The notes below the pieces were generated by a model that worked only from the letters and a program-made list of their open reading frames with translations, did no database searches and was not told where the DNA came from. The position numbers and the translations under genes were made by a program. DNA of 17,736 nucleotides, from the NCBI GenBank assembly GCA_041670885.1, contig JBAXYJ010000030.1, forward strand, positions 1 to 17,736, read 5' to 3'. Positions within the stretch are counted from its first letter, which is position 1. The number at the start of each line of letters is the position of its first letter. Below, piece after piece: positions 6,739 through 14,631 of this stretch. Source of the DNA: JAJBWD01 sp041670885. Its GTDB lineage: Bacteria; Bacillota; Clostridia; Clostridiales; Clostridiaceae.

Positions 6739-6778
6739 TTATATACTATTTATATTGTGGTATAAAAGGGGTAATAAT

Positions 6779-7174
6779 ATGAGTAATGAAGATTTGATTC
6801 TTGAGGCTGTCAGCGCTAGAAAAATGGCCTATGCACCCTATTCGAATTTTAAAGTAGGAGCTGCTTTATTAACTGAAAATGATAAATTGTATACCGGATG
6901 CAACATAGAAAATGCTTCCTTTGGAGCTACTAACTGTGCTGAGAGGACAGCCATATTTAAAGCTGTTTCTGAAGGAGAAAGAAATATAAAGAAAATAGCA
7001 ATAGTTGGAGATTTTACTAATTTTACCGCGCCCTGTGGTATATGCAGGCAGGTTATAAGTGAATTTTCTGATGAAGATACAGAAGTTATAATGGCAAAAA
7101 ATGAAAAAGATTATATAGTTAAAAAAGCAAATGAAGTACTTCCTTTCGCTTTTACTAAAAAGGATCTAAAATAA
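6779..7174 (+). CDS. cdd: Cytidine deaminase
   Basis: This 131-residue protein is the small tetrameric type of cytidine deaminase, which converts cytidine and deoxycytidine to uridine and deoxyuridine in pyrimidine salvage. The zinc site is complete: Cys53-Ala54-Glu55 in NCAERTA, where Glu55 is the proton shuttle, and PCGIC with Cys86 and Cys89. The substrate-binding FKVGAAL and GCNIENASFG are also present. The start at 6779 is chosen because AAGGGG lies seven bases upstream and MSNEDLI aligns with the family start; an in-frame TTG at 6755 would precede that ribosome-binding site. A promoter at 6709-6738 makes it the first gene of a unit with era nine bases downstream, as in B. subtilis. Confidence 0.96.
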   Translation: MSNEDLILEAVSARKMAYAPYSNFKVGAALLTENDKLYTGCNIENASFGATNCAERTAIFKAVSEGERNIKKIAIVGDFTNFTAPCGICRQVISEFSDEDTEVIMAKNEKDYIVKKANEVLPFAFTKKDLK

Positions 7175-7183
7175 GGAGGATTT

Positions 7184-8062
7184 ATGTACAAATCAGGATT
7201 TGTATCTATAATAGGAAGGCCAAACGTTGGTAAATCAACTTTGATGAATACTCTGCTGGGAGAGAAGCTTTCAATTGTATCACCAAGACCTCAGACTACC
7301 AGAAATAATATTCAGACAATACTTACAGGGGAAGACTACCAGATAGTATTTGTAGATACTCCCGGAATTCATAAGCCTAAACATAAATTAGGCGAATATA
7401 TGGTAAATGTAGCGGAAAATTCTATAAATGAGGTTGATCTAATCCTATATATAGTAACTCCATCTGAAGAAATAAATAAAGGAGACCTTCATATATTAGA
7501 ACAGCTAAAAAAGAGCAAGGTTCCTGTAATACTTCTTATAAATAAGGTGGACGAATGGGATAAACAAAAAGTTGCTAAGACACTGGAACTTTTCTCAAAA
7601 GAATTTCCGTTTAAGGAATATATTCCCATATCAGCTCTTAAAAATAAAAACCTGGAACAGCTTCTTTCTATTATGAAAGATAATCTAAGTGAAGGACCTC
7701 AGTTTTATCCTGAGGATATGATAACTGATCAGCAGGAAAGATTCATTGTATCAGAGATAATAAGAGAAAAGATTTTAAGACTTTTAAGAGAAGAGGTTCC
7801 TCACGGAACTGCAGTTGAAATATTACAGATGAAACAGCAGAAAAACGGATATAATATCGAAGCTACCATATACTGTGAAAAAGACTCCCATAAAGGCATA
7901 TTAATAGGCAAAAACGGTTCTATGCTTCAAAAGATAAGAGAGCACTCAGAAGAGGATATTAAAAAATTCCTTCAGCAAAACATAACACTGAATCTCTGGG
8001 TTAAGGTAAAAAAGGACTGGAGAGACAACAGCTACGTTTTAAAAGATTTAGGTTACAAATAA
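7184..8062 (+). CDS. era: GTPase Era (16S rRNA 3'-end binding, 30S assembly)
   Basis: This 292-residue protein shows all Era features. G1 is GRPNVGKST (11-19), G3 is DTPG (58-61), G4 is NKVD (120-123) and G5 is SAL (150-152). A C-terminal KH domain carries GKNG at 242-245 within LIGKNGSMLQKI. Era binds the 3' end of 16S rRNA near the anti-Shine-Dalgarno and checks 30S maturation, which relates it to YbeY and bS21 encoded nearby. The ATG follows AAGGAGGA at a good distance, nine bases after the cdd stop. recO starts ten bases after its stop, without room for the small yqzL gene found between era and recO in B. subtilis. The sequence is ordinary and complete. Confidence 0.98.
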   Translation: MYKSGFVSIIGRPNVGKSTLMNTLLGEKLSIVSPRPQTTRNNIQTILTGEDYQIVFVDTPGIHKPKHKLGEYMVNVAENSINEVDLILYIVTPSEEINKGDLHILEQLKKSKVPVILLINKVDEWDKQKVAKTLELFSKEFPFKEYIPISALKNKNLEQLLSIMKDNLSEGPQFYPEDMITDQQERFIVSEIIREKILRLLREEVPHGTAVEILQMKQQKNGYNIEATIYCEKDSHKGILIGKNGSMLQKIREHSEEDIKKFLQQNITLNLWVKVKKDWRDNSYVLKDLGYK

Positions 8063-8072
8063 GAGGTAAGAT

Positions 8073-8816
8073 ATGCCAGTAGTTAAGACAAGGGCAATAG
8101 TATTAAAGACTCAGGATATTAAGGAAAATGATAAATTAGTTTGGGCTTATACTGAGGATTTAGGCAAAATAACTCTTTACGTTAAGGGAGCAAAAAAAAG
8201 CAAAAGCAAGCTTTTTACAATAACTAATTCCTTCTCATACTCTGAGATAGTGATATTTAAGGGAAAGTCCTTTTATCATTTAAATGAAGGATTTTTGATA
8301 GATTCATTTAATGAGGTAATGGATGATTTAGATTCTCTTCTTACAGCTTCATACTTTTGTGAGCTTACAGATATAGCAGCTGTAGAGGAGGAAAAAAATG
8401 AAAATATATTTAAACTGATAGTTGCTTCCTTTTACCTTCTTAAAACCGGATCTATTGATCAGGATTTACTTGCAAGAGCCTATGAGCTTAAACTTCTTAA
8501 CCTGACAGGCTATAACCTAAGCTTAGACAGATGTACCATCTGTAATGAAAAACTAGCTTCAGTACATTATTTTGATATACAAAATTTCGGTGGTATATGT
8601 AATAATTGTGTTGGGGAAAATAGTATTAAAATAAGTCCTTCTGCATATAGTTCACTGAAATTTATTAATAATTCTTCAATGGACAAAATTGGAAGATTGA
8701 AACTAAATCAAGAATCCAGAGAAGAGATAAAAAAGATAACCACATATATTATCATGGAAAGCTATGGCAAAATACCTAACAGCTTGAATATGTTTAAAAA
8801 ATTAAAGGAGGAATAA
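8073..8816 (+). CDS. recO: DNA repair protein RecO
   Basis: This 247-residue protein has the RecO plan. An N-terminal OB-fold (about 1-80) begins with VVKTRAIVLKTQDIKENDKLVWAYTEDLGKI and contains the conserved YVKGAKK. An all-helical middle follows, then a four-cysteine zinc element (Cys154, Cys157, Cys176, Cys179). RecO anneals DNA and loads RecA with RecR in gap and double-strand repair. The ATG follows AGAGGTAAG and lies ten bases after the era stop. The next gene starts two bases after the recO stop (GGAGGAATAAAAATG), so the two are translationally linked. Length and motif spacing are normal for Firmicutes. Confidence 0.95.
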   Translation: MPVVKTRAIVLKTQDIKENDKLVWAYTEDLGKITLYVKGAKKSKSKLFTITNSFSYSEIVIFKGKSFYHLNEGFLIDSFNEVMDDLDSLLTASYFCELTDIAAVEEEKNENIFKLIVASFYLLKTGSIDQDLLARAYELKLLNLTGYNLSLDRCTICNEKLASVHYFDIQNFGGICNNCVGENSIKISPSAYSSLKFINNSSMDKIGRLKLNQESREEIKKITTYIIMESYGKIPNSLNMFKKLKEE

Positions 8817-8818
8817 AA

Positions 8819-9379
8819 ATGGAGGAAATTACATTAGAGAAGATTGATTTAATAAGAGAAAGGACTAAAGCTTCCTATAGTGAAGCAAAAGAGGCTTTGA
8901 TTCGTGCAGAAGGCAATGTAGTAGATGCTCTTATTTTCCTGGAGGATAACAAAGATAAGGGAAAGAAGGAATATGTTTCTAAAAATGAGTTCATAGACAC
9001 ACTAAAAAAGCTTATTAAAAAGGGTAATGTAAACAGGATAAGAATTAAAAAAGAGGAAAAAATACTGGTAGATATACCTGTAAATGCAGGTCTGGCTGCC
9101 GGAGCTGTGGCTCTTTTTAACCCAATAGTTCTTGCAGTTCTTGCAGTGGGAACAATTGGAGCTGTTTATACAAAGCTTACTATAGAGATAACAAAAGAGG
9201 ATGGAACAGTTGAAGTAATTAACAAATATGTTGTAAACACTGTATCCACGGTTAAAGATAAGGTAAATGACATAAAAGAAGATGTTAAGGATAAATTCAC
9301 TAAAGATAAAGAAGAAGAAAAAGATGATAATACTTATTCCTATAAAGTTAAATTTGATGATGATAATAAAGACAAATAG
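8819..9379 (+). CDS. DUF4342 protein with an N-terminal UBA-like domain
   Basis: This 186-residue protein has three parts. Residues 1-45 (ITLEKIDLIRERTKASYSEAKEALIRAEGNVVDALIFLED) form a UBA-like three-helix unit, as in EF-Ts and NAC. A central domain (about 55-145) carries the glycine/alanine-rich hydrophobic stretch AGLAAGAVALFNPIVLAVLAVGTIGAVY at about 90-117, which resembles a membrane hairpin. The rest is a highly charged Lys/Asp/Glu tail with a predicted helical KVNDIKEDVKDKFTKDK. The family is DUF4342 and is of unknown function. The gene starts two bases after recO and ends within a terminator, so it is the last gene of the cdd-era-recO unit. A role in ribosome-associated or membrane targeting would be speculation drawn from the UBA fold. 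Confidence 0.85.
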   Translation: MEEITLEKIDLIRERTKASYSEAKEALIRAEGNVVDALIFLEDNKDKGKKEYVSKNEFIDTLKKLIKKGNVNRIRIKKEEKILVDIPVNAGLAAGAVALFNPIVLAVLAVGTIGAVYTKLTIEITKEDGTVEVINKYVVNTVSTVKDKVNDIKEDVKDKFTKDKEEEKDDNTYSYKVKFDDDNKDK

Positions 9380-9408
9380 AGCCGCTAAAAACGGCTCTTC
9401 TATTTTTA
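9378..9408 (+). terminator. Terminator of the cdd-era-recO-DUF4342 unit
   Basis: AGAGCCG (9378-9384) pairs with CGGCTCT (9392-9398) around a 7-base A-rich loop, followed by the T-rich stretch TCTATTTTTATT. The left arm overlaps the stop codon of the preceding gene. Confidence 0.85.
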
Positions 9409-9458
9409 TTGATAAAACTGACTAAATTTAGGTATACTTTTTTATATATTTCATAAAA

Positions 9459-9547
9459 ATGAAATAAAATATACAACATTGGTATAATTAGTGATATAAT
9501 TAACAATGTTATATATTAACATTAGTTTATTCGGGTACAAAGTATCC
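9459..9547 (+). promoter_or_regulatory. ppdK promoter region: tandem extended -10 boxes with inverted half-sites
   Basis: Two extended -10 elements, TGGTATAAT (9480-9488) and TGATATAAT (9492-9500), lie 12 bases apart. Neither has a good -35; ATGAAA (9459-9464) is the best for the first. Around them are half-sites of one motif: AACATTG (9475-9481), CAATGTT (9504-9510) and TAACATT (9517-9523). AATGTTA-N5-TAACATT (9505-9523) is a perfect 7-base inverted repeat. Further down GGGTAC (9533-9538) and GTATCC (9542-9547) can form a small hairpin in the leader. The arrangement suggests regulated transcription; the regulator is unknown. Confidence 0.55.
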
Positions 9548-9579
9548 ATAACATACTACATAAATGGAGGGATTATTTA

Positions 9580-12207
9580 ATGGGAAAAAAGTATGTATAC
9601 CTTTTTAGTGAAGGAAATGCGTCCATGAGAAACCTATTAGGCGGGAAAGGTGCTAACTTGGCTGAAATGACTAACCTGGGGATACCAGTTCCTCAAGGCT
9701 TCACAGTAACAACAGAGGCTTGCACAAAGTACTATGAGGATGATAAAAAAATATCAAATGAAGTATTAAATCAAATTAATGCTGCCTTGGCAACAGTTGA
9801 AGAAATGTCTTCAAAGAAGCTGGGATGCACAAAAAAACCATTATTAGTATCAGTCAGGTCAGGAGCAAGAGCTTCTATGCCCGGCATGATGGATACAATA
9901 TTAAACTTAGGATTAAATGATGAAACAGTAGTTTCTATAGCAAAGCTTACAGGTAATGAAAGATTTGCTTATGATTCTTATAGAAGATTCATCCAGATGT
10001 TCTCAGATGTTGTTATGGGAATTGAAAAGAGAAAGTTTGAAGCTATATTAGATAAAGTAAAAGAAGCTAAAGGCGCTAAATTCGACACAGATTTAACAAC
10101 AGATGATTTAAAGAAAGTTGTTGAATTGTTTAAAGCTGCTTACAAAGAAAATAAGGGAGAAAGTTTTCCACAAGATCCAATGGTACAGTTAACTGAAGCT
10201 ATAACTGCTGTATTTAGATCCTGGGATAATCCAAGAGCTAATGTGTACAGAAGGTTAAATGATATTCCGGGAGACTGGGGAACTGCTGTAAACGTGCAGT
10301 GCATGGTATTTGGAAATATGGGAAATACATCAGGAACTGGTGTTGCTTTTACAAGAAACCCGGCTACAGGAGAAAAACTTATATTTGGTGAATACTTAAT
10401 AAACGCTCAGGGTGAAGATGTTGTTGCTGGGATAAGAACACCCCAGCCGATAACAAAGCTGGAGCAGGATTTACCAGAATGCTATAAGCAGTTTATGGAT
10501 ATAGCTCATAAATTAGAGAACCACTATAGAGATATGCAGGATATGGAGTTTACAATAGAGCAGGGCAAACTTTATTTTCTGCAGACAAGAAATGGAAAGA
10601 GAACAGCACCAGCTGCACTTAAAATAGCTGTTAATTTAGTTGAAGAAGGATTATTAACAAAGGAAGAAGCACTTTTGAAGGTGGAGCCTAAGCAGTTAGA
10701 TTCGTTATTACATCCATCCTTTATAAACAATGAATTAAAGAAGGCAGTAATAGTTGCTAAAGGACTCCCAGCATCACCGGGAGGTGCCTGCGGCAGGGTA
10801 TACTTTACAGCAGAAGATGCTAAAAAAGCTCATGCAAATGGAGAAAAGGTTATTTTAGTCAGACTTGAAACATCTCCGGAAGATATCGAAGGAATGGTAG
10901 CTTCAGAAGGAATACTTACAGTCAGAGGTGGAATGACATCCCATGCTGCAGTTGTTGCAAGAGGAATGGGAACCTGCTGCGTTGCCGGCTGCGGAGATAT
11001 AGTAGTAAACGAAGAAGAAAAAATATTTAAGGTAAAAGATTTTGTAGTTAAAGAAGGAGATTATATTTCTTTAGACGGATCTGCAGGTAATGTCTATATT
11101 GGAGCTATAAAAACAGAAGAACCTGAAATTACAGGATATTTCGGAACATTTATGGAGTGGGCGGATTCTGTCAGAGTTCTTAAAGTAAGAGCAAATGCAG
11201 ATACTCCCAAAGATGCTAAGCAGGCAGTTAATTTTGGAGCTGAAGGTATTGGCCTTTGCAGAACAGAGCATATGTTCTTTGCAGAAGACAGAATAGCAGC
11301 GGTGAGAGAGATGATCTTATCTGAAACTATCGAGCAGAGAAAGAAAGCATTAGAGAAAATACTTCCAATGCAGAAAGAAGACTTTATTGGAATCTATGAG
11401 GCTATGGAGGAAAGACCTGTTACTATCAGATTCTTAGACCCACCACTGCATGAGTTCCTTCCAACAGCAGAAGAAGATATAAAGGCACTAGCTTCCCAGA
11501 TGGGAGTAACTTATGAGAACTTAAAAGATAAGGCTTTATCACTTCATGAGTTTAACCCGATGATGGGACACAGAGGCTGCCGCCTGGCAGTATCCTTCCC
11601 GGAAATAGCAGAAATGCAGACACAGGCAGTTATAGAAGCAGCTCTGGAAGTAAGAAAGAAGAAAGGATATAATGTAGTTCCTGAAATAATGATACCGCTT
11701 GTTGGAGAAATAAAGGAATTAAAATATGTCAAGGATATTGTGGTTAAAACTGCAGATGAATTAATAGCAAGATCCGGAGAAAAGCTTAAGTACAAAGTTG
11801 GAACAATGATAGAGATTCCAAGAGCTGCAATCACAGCTGATGAAATCGCAAAGGAAGCAGAATTCTTCTCATTTGGAACAAATGACTTAACACAGATGAC
11901 ATTTGGATTCTCAAGAGACGATGCAGGTAAGTTCTTAGACGATTACTATGATAAGAAGATTTATGAATTTGATCCATTTGCTAAGCTTGACCAAAAAGGC
12001 GTCGGCAAACTTATAAAGATGGCTGCAGAGCTAGGAAAATCTACAAGACCAGATATACATCTTGGAATATGCGGAGAGCATGGCGGAGACCCATCATCAG
12101 TTGAATTCTGCCATAATGTAGGACTCGACTATGTATCCTGCTCACCATTTAGAGTTCCGGTTGCTAGACTTGCTGCAGCACAGGCTCAACTAAAAAATAA
12201 AAGATAA
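9580..12207 (+). CDS. ppdK: Pyruvate, phosphate dikinase
   Basis: This 875-residue enzyme aligns in length and numbering with the well-studied Clostridium symbiosum PPDK. An N-terminal ATP-grasp domain begins MGKKYVYLFSEGNASMRNLLGGKGANLAEM and includes SVRSGARASMPGMMDT. The swivelling phosphohistidine domain has GGMTSHAAVVARGMG with His455. The C-terminal TIM barrel binds pyruvate/PEP and has GLCRTEHMFF, the FGTNDLTQMTFGFSRDDAG block and the catalytic Cys831 in ICGEHGGDP. It interconverts ATP, pyruvate and phosphate with AMP, PEP and pyrophosphate, and can run glycolytically or toward gluconeogenesis. The ATG follows GGAGGG. It stands alone between two terminators. In several Firmicutes a PPDK regulatory protein or a CcpN-like regulator is encoded adjacent to it; neither is present here. 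Codon use (many CCA, GCA, AGA) suggests high expression. Confidence 0.98.
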   Translation: MGKKYVYLFSEGNASMRNLLGGKGANLAEMTNLGIPVPQGFTVTTEACTKYYEDDKKISNEVLNQINAALATVEEMSSKKLGCTKKPLLVSVRSGARASMPGMMDTILNLGLNDETVVSIAKLTGNERFAYDSYRRFIQMFSDVVMGIEKRKFEAILDKVKEAKGAKFDTDLTTDDLKKVVELFKAAYKENKGESFPQDPMVQLTEAITAVFRSWDNPRANVYRRLNDIPGDWGTAVNVQCMVFGNMGNTSGTGVAFTRNPATGEKLIFGEYLINAQGEDVVAGIRTPQPITKLEQDLPECYKQFMDIAHKLENHYRDMQDMEFTIEQGKLYFLQTRNGKRTAPAALKIAVNLVEEGLLTKEEALLKVEPKQLDSLLHPSFINNELKKAVIVAKGLPASPGGACGRVYFTAEDAKKAHANGEKVILVRLETSPEDIEGMVASEGILTVRGGMTSHAAVVARGMGTCCVAGCGDIVVNEEEKIFKVKDFVVKEGDYISLDGSAGNVYIGAIKTEEPEITGYFGTFMEWADSVRVLKVRANADTPKDAKQAVNFGAEGIGLCRTEHMFFAEDRIAAVREMILSETIEQRKKALEKILPMQKEDFIGIYEAMEERPVTIRFLDPPLHEFLPTAEEDIKALASQMGVTYENLKDKALSLHEFNPMMGHRGCRLAVSFPEIAEMQTQAVIEAALEVRKKKGYNVVPEIMIPLVGEIKELKYVKDIVVKTADELIARSGEKLKYKVGTMIEIPRAAITADEIAKEAEFFSFGTNDLTQMTFGFSRDDAGKFLDDYYDKKIYEFDPFAKLDQKGVGKLIKMAAELGKSTRPDIHLGICGEHGGDPSSVEFCHNVGLDYVSCSPFRVPVARLAAAQAQLKNKR

Positions 12208-12208
12208 T

Positions 12209-12240
12209 AATTACCGGGTTTATCCCGGTAATTTTATTTT
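12209..12240. terminator. Bidirectional terminator between ppdK and the CotS-like gene
   Basis: AATTACCGGG (12209-12218) and CCCGGTAATT (12224-12233) form a perfect 10-base stem around TTTAT, followed by TTATTTT on the plus strand. On the minus strand the stem is followed by ATTATC and then TTTTATTTTTTA, so it can serve both convergent genes. The minus-strand gene ends inside the stem: its last codons and stop are part of it. Confidence 0.85.
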
Positions 12241-13269
12241 AAATTTATTTTCTATATAATCTAAAAAATCATTAAGAAAATTAATCTGAAGGTCATCTCG
12301 TTCCACAGCATCATTAAGAAGCAGTGTAAAGCTTTCTTTATTGCATTTATCTCTGTTTTTATAGTAATCTCTGGATATCTTCCAATACTTTTGAGGAAAT
12401 GATAAATATGAAATTGTATAGAGATAGTCATTTAAATTCAGACTATTTTCCTCAAGGTAAAGGTTGATGGATGAAATTGCTATTTCTAAACTCCACTTAG
12501 AATTATTTCTCTTTAGGATTCTTCTTAAAAAATATGATATATCATGAGAAACATAGTCCATTCTGCATTTGTCAAAATCAATAACAGAAACTATATCCCC
12601 CTTTATTAATATATTTTTATTTACATAGTCCATATGGCATAATGATTTGGTCAGCTTGCTGTGATCTATAAGAGAAGCTATTTCTACTGCTCTTTTTGAA
12701 AGAATGAAATTGTCGCTGAAATTATCTGCATATATTTTAGAAAATTTATCATTATACTTTTCACTTTTATTATATATTGATAAAAGGTCATTAAAATGTT
12801 TATTATATGATGTGTATATATTTCCATATCCTTCTCTTAAAGTGCTTCCATGAATAGGAGTGAAATTTTTAGATATTCTATGCATTTTTCCCAGGTTGGT
12901 AGAACATTTTATAATATGCTCTAAATTGTCATAATCACATTTTTCTCCCTGCAGCCAGTCTGTCAGAACAAAAAGCATACCTCCCCAAAGAACATATCTT
13001 TTTTTATCTGCAGAGGGAAGAAATCTGGGAACATTTATTCCATTCCTGTATAGCCACTCTAATGCAGAATAGACAAATAAAAGGTCCTCTTTTGAAAAGT
13101 ATACTTTTTTAAGACAGTAAGCTTTATCATAATAAATTACCTTGTATACTGCTCTTTGTTTTTCTGTGTTTTTAAACTTAATCTGTGAAACCTGTCCGCC
13201 TATAATATTAAATAAAGGGAGGACGTTTTTTTTAATATTTTCCTCCGAAAAAATCTCCTTAGAAGACAT
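12220..13269 (-). CDS. CotS-family spore coat kinase-like protein (APH fold)
   Basis: This 349-residue protein has the aminoglycoside-phosphotransferase/choline-kinase fold typical of the CotS/CotI/YutH spore coat family. Lys54/Lys55 in YCLKKVYF fit the ATP-anchoring lysine. The catalytic loop is CHMDYVNKNILI (His212, Asp214, Asn219) and the metal-binding loop is VIDFDKCRMDYVSHD (Asp231, Asp233), so the active site looks intact. CotI/CotS-type proteins are spore coat components, and some are thought to be kinases; the substrate here is unknown. AAGGAGT lies six bases before the ATG. The gene is on the opposite strand to everything else in the window and diverges from the dGTPase gene. Upstream, at 13320-13348, is a poor sigma-E-like match on its strand. 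Its codon use is more AT-rich than ppdK. A true sugar/aminoglycoside kinase is less likely because of length and sequence style. Confidence 0.8.
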   Translation of the reverse strand: MSSKEIFSEENIKKNVLPLFNIIGGQVSQIKFKNTEKQRAVYKVIYYDKAYCLKKVYFSKEDLLFVYSALEWLYRNGINVPRFLPSADKKRYVLWGGMLFVLTDWLQGEKCDYDNLEHIIKCSTNLGKMHRISKNFTPIHGSTLREGYGNIYTSYNKHFNDLLSIYNKSEKYNDKFSKIYADNFSDNFILSKRAVEIASLIDHSKLTKSLCHMDYVNKNILIKGDIVSVIDFDKCRMDYVSHDISYFLRRILKRNNSKWSLEIAISSINLYLEENSLNLNDYLYTISYLSFPQKYWKISRDYYKNRDKCNKESFTLLLNDAVERDDLQINFLNDFLDYIENKFKIKLPG

Positions 13270-13408
13270 ATGAGCACTCCTTAAACTATTGTTTTTAAGT
13301 AAAATCCTAGCTTTAATATAAGATATTATTTTAAACTATATAATATACATTTTTAAAAAAATAAAGGGTTTTCAACCTCTTTATAGAATTTTATATATAG
13401 GTGATATT

Positions 13409-14437
13409 ATGGATATAAGAAAAAAATTGGAGGAAAATGAAAGAAAAATTTTAATCCCGGAAGCAGCCTTCTCAGACAGCAGCATTGGAAGGGAAAGAGA
13501 AGAGGAAAAAGATACGATTCGAACCTGCTATATGGTGGACAGAGACAGGATAATTCATTCTAAATCCTTCAGAAGACTAAAGCATAAAACGCAGGTATAT
13601 ATTAAAGCATTTGGGGATCATTATAGGACAAGGCTTACTCATACATTGGAGGTAAACCAGATAGGAAGGACAATAGGTGCATCTCTGTCACTTAATGTGG
13701 ATTTAATTGAGGCTATCTCATTAGGGCATGACATTGGACATGTGGCATTTGCTCATAATGGGGAGCAAGTATTAGACAAGCTTCTTCCCGGAGGCTTTAG
13801 GCATAATGAAAACTCAGTAAGAGTTCTAAAAAAAATAGAAAAGCAGGGGAAAGGGCTGAACCTTACAGAAGAGGTATTAGACGGAATATTATGCCACAGC
13901 GGTTTTTCAGACAGAGAACAAAAAGCTAAAACTTTAGAGGGACAGGTCGTTAAGTTTAGTGATAAAATAGCTTATGTAAATCACGATATTGATGATTCAA
14001 TCAGAGCTGGGATATTAAATGAAAAAGATCTGCCTGAAGAATGCATTGAAATTTTAGGAAAAACCCATTCAAAAAGAATTGATACATTGGTTAAAGACTG
14101 TATATACTCAACGATGGATAATCTGAATAAGGGTATTTTAGAGGTAAGACTAAGTACTGATATACAAAGTGCTTTGACAGGACTTAGAAATTTTATGTTT
14201 AAAAATATATACAATGGCGAAAAATTAAAAACAGAAAGAGACAAAGCTAAATTTATTTTAAATCAGGTATTTGATTATTATATTAAAAACCCGGACAAGA
14301 TGCCTGAGCTTTATATAAGCATAGTAAAAGAAGAAGGCTTATATAGAGGAGTTTCAGATTATATAGCAGGTATGAGCGATGATTACTGCCTGCTTACCTT
14401 CAATGATATTTATGTGCCTAAATTTGTGATTTATTAG
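13409..14437 (+). CDS. dgt: Deoxyguanosinetriphosphate triphosphohydrolase-like protein (HD superfamily)
   Basis: This 342-residue HD-domain protein matches the dGTPase family. The N-terminus DRDRIIHSKSFRRLKHKTQVY is the family signature that positions the nucleotide. The metal ligands are His78 (RLTHTLEV), His107-Asp108 (SLGHDIGH) and Asp185 (FSDKIAYVNHD). Such enzymes split dGTP or other dNTPs to the nucleoside and triphosphate and so adjust dNTP pools; this short type is often labelled dGTPase-like, and substrate preference is not certain. The ATG follows AGGTGAT by five bases. dnaG and rpoD come next after 263 bases, an order common in Clostridia, and a link with DNA replication is plausible. 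I see no good promoter in the 139 bases upstream shared with the divergent gene, and no strong terminator after it. Confidence 0.9.
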   Translation: MDIRKKLEENERKILIPEAAFSDSSIGREREEEKDTIRTCYMVDRDRIIHSKSFRRLKHKTQVYIKAFGDHYRTRLTHTLEVNQIGRTIGASLSLNVDLIEAISLGHDIGHVAFAHNGEQVLDKLLPGGFRHNENSVRVLKKIEKQGKGLNLTEEVLDGILCHSGFSDREQKAKTLEGQVVKFSDKIAYVNHDIDDSIRAGILNEKDLPEECIEILGKTHSKRIDTLVKDCIYSTMDNLNKGILEVRLSTDIQSALTGLRNFMFKNIYNGEKLKTERDKAKFILNQVFDYYIKNPDKMPELYISIVKEEGLYRGVSDYIAGMSDDYCLLTFNDIYVPKFVIY

Positions 14438-14526
14438 GGTAAATTTCATAATTACCGACCGCTGATGTATATAAAATAATGAAGCTTTAACATTTTTTAT
14501 ATGAAAATCTAATTAGTATTATTCAA

Positions 14527-14556
14527 TTTACTAGATTTAAAAAAATTGGATATAAT
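14527..14556 (+). promoter_or_regulatory. Possible sigma-A promoter upstream of dnaG-rpoD
   Basis: TTTACT (14527-14532, four of six), 18 bases, TATAAT (14551-14556). A perfect 9-base tandem repeat, TTAGTATAT twice at 14560-14577, follows at the expected start point. Rated modest because the region is very AT-rich. Confidence 0.4.
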
Positions 14557-14580
14557 AAATTAGTATATTTAGTATATATT

Positions 14581-14609
14581 GAAGGAAAATAGAAATTTAT
14601 AAAGAATAT
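14581..14609 (+). promoter_or_regulatory. Sigma-H-type promoter, upstream copy, for dnaG-rpoD
   Basis: GAAGGAAAA (14581-14589), an 11-base spacer, then AAAGAATAT (14601-14609). Every defined position of the B. subtilis sigma-H consensus RNAGGAWWW-N11/12-RNNGAATWW is matched. The expected start is near 14617. Confidence 0.55.
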
Positions 14610-14631
14610 ATATAAAAGTATATTTAATAAA

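Noticed and set aside
6755..6778. Upstream TTG start for cdd
   Set aside because: It has no ribosome-binding site, and the ATG at 6779 fits both the AAGGGG and the family N-terminus.
9489..9523. Rex-like operator near ppdK (TTAACAA at 9500-9506, TTAACAT at 9516-9522)
   Set aside because: The right half-sites are good, but the left arms fit poorly or have the wrong spacing against TTGTTAA-N4-TTAACAA, so I do not name Rex.
10081..10087. TTCGACA, the reverse complement of the 0A box, in ppdK
   Set aside because: It lies well inside the coding sequence, away from any promoter; it shows that this 7-mer can arise by chance here.
13320..13348. Sigma-E-like promoter on the minus strand before the CotS-like gene
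   Set aside because: The -35 GTATATT is good, but the -10 AATATCTT matches only five of eight positions in a very AT-rich region.
13369..13397. Sigma-A-like promoter TTTTCA-N17-TATATA for dgt
   Set aside because: The implied start would fall on the dgt ribosome-binding site.
14438..14456. Hairpin GGTAA/TTACC after dgt as a terminator
   Set aside because: The stem is short and bulged and no T-run follows.
14560..14577. Tandem TTAGTATAT repeat as a DnaA or regulator site
   Set aside because: It does not resemble a DnaA box (TTATCCACA) and is low-complexity AT sequence.
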